Shown here in pieces: positions 62,970 to 64,000 of a stretch of DNA of 64,000 bases. Origin of the DNA: Flavobacteriales bacterium (lineage in GTDB: Bacteria; Bacteroidota; Bacteroidia; Flavobacteriales_F; PHOS-HE28); assembly GCA_016712535.1 (NCBI GenBank), contig JADJQW010000003.1, positions 513,001-577,000 of the forward strand, written 5' to 3'. The number at the start of each line of letters is the position of its first letter. Positions within the stretch are counted from its first letter, which is position 1. The translations under genes were made by a program, and so were the position numbers. The notes under the pieces were generated by a model that saw nothing but the letters and a program-made list of their open reading frames with translations, was not told the origin of the DNA and ran no database searches.

Positions 62970-64000
62970 CAGGTCTGCGATGTGTGCAGTGCCGCTTGCA
63001 AGGCCCCGATCAGTTCCTCCCGCTTGAACGGCTTGGGCACGTAGCCGTCCATGCCCGCTTCCTTGCAGCGCTCCACCTCTTCCTTCATCACGTTCGCCGT
63101 CATGGCCACGATCGGTATGCGAGACTTGTTCCCTTTCAAAGCGCGGATGGCTCTCGTGGCATCGTAGCCGTTCATCTCCGGCATCTGCACGTCCATCAGG
63201 ATCACGTCGTAGTCATTCGCTCGCACCATCTCCAGCGCGATGCTACCATTCACAGCGACGTCCACCCGCACGCCGGGGATCGCATCGGCCAGCTCATCCT
63301 GCGCCACCATCGCGTTGAAGTCGTTGTCCTCGGCCAGAAGGATCCTCACGTTCCGGAGCTCCTTCCCTTCAACGCCAGGGTCCGGTGCCGTTGTCGCTGG
63401 CGTTGCGCTGGCGATGCTATACGGGATGGTCAACGTGAAGGTGCTTCCCCTGCCTTGTTCGCTCTTCACCGTGATGCTTCCACCCTGCATCTCGGCCAGC
63501 CGCTTGCTGATGGTGAGGCCAAGACCGGTGCCGCCATACTTGCGCGCCGTATCGCTGTAGGCCTGCGTGAACTCCTCGAAGATGGTGTACAACCGGTCTT
63601 GCGGGATCCCGATACCGGTATCGATCACATCGATGCGGAGTTCACCGTTCACCCATCGTGCGCGCAGCGTAACGGAGCCGCGCTCGGTGAACTTGATCGC
63701 GTTGCCGGCCAGGTTCAGTACGATCTGGTTCAGCCGGGTGGGATCGCCGAGTAGCATCCCCGGCAGATCGCCATCCACTTCAACGACCAGCGCAAGGCCC
63801 TTCTCCTCGGCCTTGTAGCGCAGGATGTCGCGCACGTTGCCGATGACCTGTCGCGGATCGAAGGCCACCTGCTCCAATTCGGTCCTCCCGGCTTCCAGCT
63901 TGCTCAGGTCCAGGATGTCGTTGAGGATCACCAAGAGGTTCTCGCTGCTCTGCGAAACGGCATTGAGGTACTTCTCCTGCTCTGGCAAGTGTTCGTTGCG
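62969..64000 (-). CDS. Partial hybrid histidine kinase (C-terminal part), paralogue of its neighbour
   Basis: The frame is open to the right edge, giving about 343 C-terminal residues. Visible are the end of HisKA ([19 protein letters not shown]), HATPase ([26 protein letters not shown]) and a receiver with [20 protein letters not shown]. The phosphorylated His and any sensor domain lie outside the window. Its receiver and that of the downstream kinase are almost identical in protein and closely similar in DNA, a sign of tandem duplication. Confidence 0.92.
   Translation of the reverse strand, partial: RNEHLPEQEKYLNAVSQSSENLLVILNDILDLSKLEAGRTELEQVAFDPRQVIGNVRDILRYKAEEKGLALVVEVDGDLPGMLLGDPTRLNQIVLNLAGNAIKFTERGSVTLRARWVNGELRIDVIDTGIGIPQDRLYTIFEEFTQAYSDTARKYGGTGLGLTISKRLAEMQGGSITVKSEQGRGSTFTLTIPYSIASATPATTAPDPGVEGKELRNVRILLAEDNDFNAMVAQDELADAIPGVRVDVAVNGSIALEMVRANDYDVILMDVQMPEMNGYDATRAIRALKGNKSRIPIVAMTANVMKEEVERCKEAGMDGYVPKPFKREELIGALQAALHTSQT

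Noticed and set aside
61488..63044. A 518-residue rightward frame opposite the first hybrid kinase
   Set aside because: Antisense shadow without domain homology.
1..64000. tRNA, rRNA, riboswitch or insertion sequence
   Set aside because: Gaps between genes are short and none shows cloverleaf, known aptamer features, transposase text or terminal inverted repeats with target duplications.

Overview
The window looks like a high-GC member of the Bacteroidota, most likely a Flavobacteriales-type lineage. Evidence: proteins with type IX secretion (T9SS) C-terminal sorting domains, a T9SS plug (DUF5103) protein, a PD40-propeller/OmpA protein, DUF2141 and DUF4260 proteins, a six-subunit Na+-NQR, a flexirubin/aryl-polyene pigment locus, and repeated promoter elements of the Bacteroidota form TAnnTTTG (variants TACATTTG, TACTTTCG, TACATTCG) just upstream of start codons. 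No rRNA, tRNA, CRISPR array, prophage or insertion sequence is visible. Genes are packed tightly, often with ATGA overlaps, and no gene-free stretch exceeds about 160 bases.

Left third (1-20.9 kb): a large pigment locus. A leftward, translationally coupled operon runs from an aromatic amino acid ammonia-lyase (start 9535) through ketoreductase, ketosynthase, ACP, LpxL-like acyltransferase, dehydratase, thioesterase, ketosynthase, a ketosynthase-like protein, a second ACP, a third ketosynthase and a chain-length-factor-like protein to a partial, probably polysaccharide-deacetylase gene cut by the left edge. Facing right are a giant exporter/acyltransferase/methyltransferase fusion and a phytoene-dehydrogenase-like flavoprotein that carries a single-base frameshift. 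Facing left are a flavin-dependent halogenase-like protein read through into a methyltransferase, an aryl-CoA/ACP ligase, a C45-type autoproteolytic hydrolase and a small outer-membrane protein. Together these plausibly make a hydroxycinnamoyl starter, extend it to an aryl polyene, tailor it and move it to the outer membrane. The dialkylresorcinol genes darA/darB needed for a true flexirubin are not in the window.

Middle (20.9-45.5 kb): a MATE exporter; a repeat-rich secreted protein; a rightward run mnmA, lipoprotein, T9SS subtilase, aat, DUF2141; a leftward Kdo operon (kdsA, a transaldolase-CBS fusion in the place where a KdsD isomerase might be expected, and a KdsC-like phosphatase); a lower-GC T9SS surface protein with a palindromic operator-like site; then FAH-family hydrolase, DnaQ-like exonuclease, OmpA/PD40 protein, 2-oxoacid dehydrogenase E2, a membrane glycosyltransferase, recR, a GNAT enzyme, a RecB/AddA-like helicase-nuclease and DUF4260.

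Right third (45.6-64 kb): a sodium-energetics block, nqrABCDEF plus an outer-membrane protein, apbE (flavin transferase for NqrB/NqrC) and, convergent to it, a small four-cysteine membrane protein that looks like an NqrM-type iron-cluster maturation factor. Then follow the T9SS plug protein, a methyltransferase, an unknown exported protein, a gliding-type C-terminal-domain protein, a small membrane protein, a remnant of a class III nucleotide cyclase, and two tandem hybrid histidine kinases (the second cut by the right edge) whose receiver domains are near-copies.
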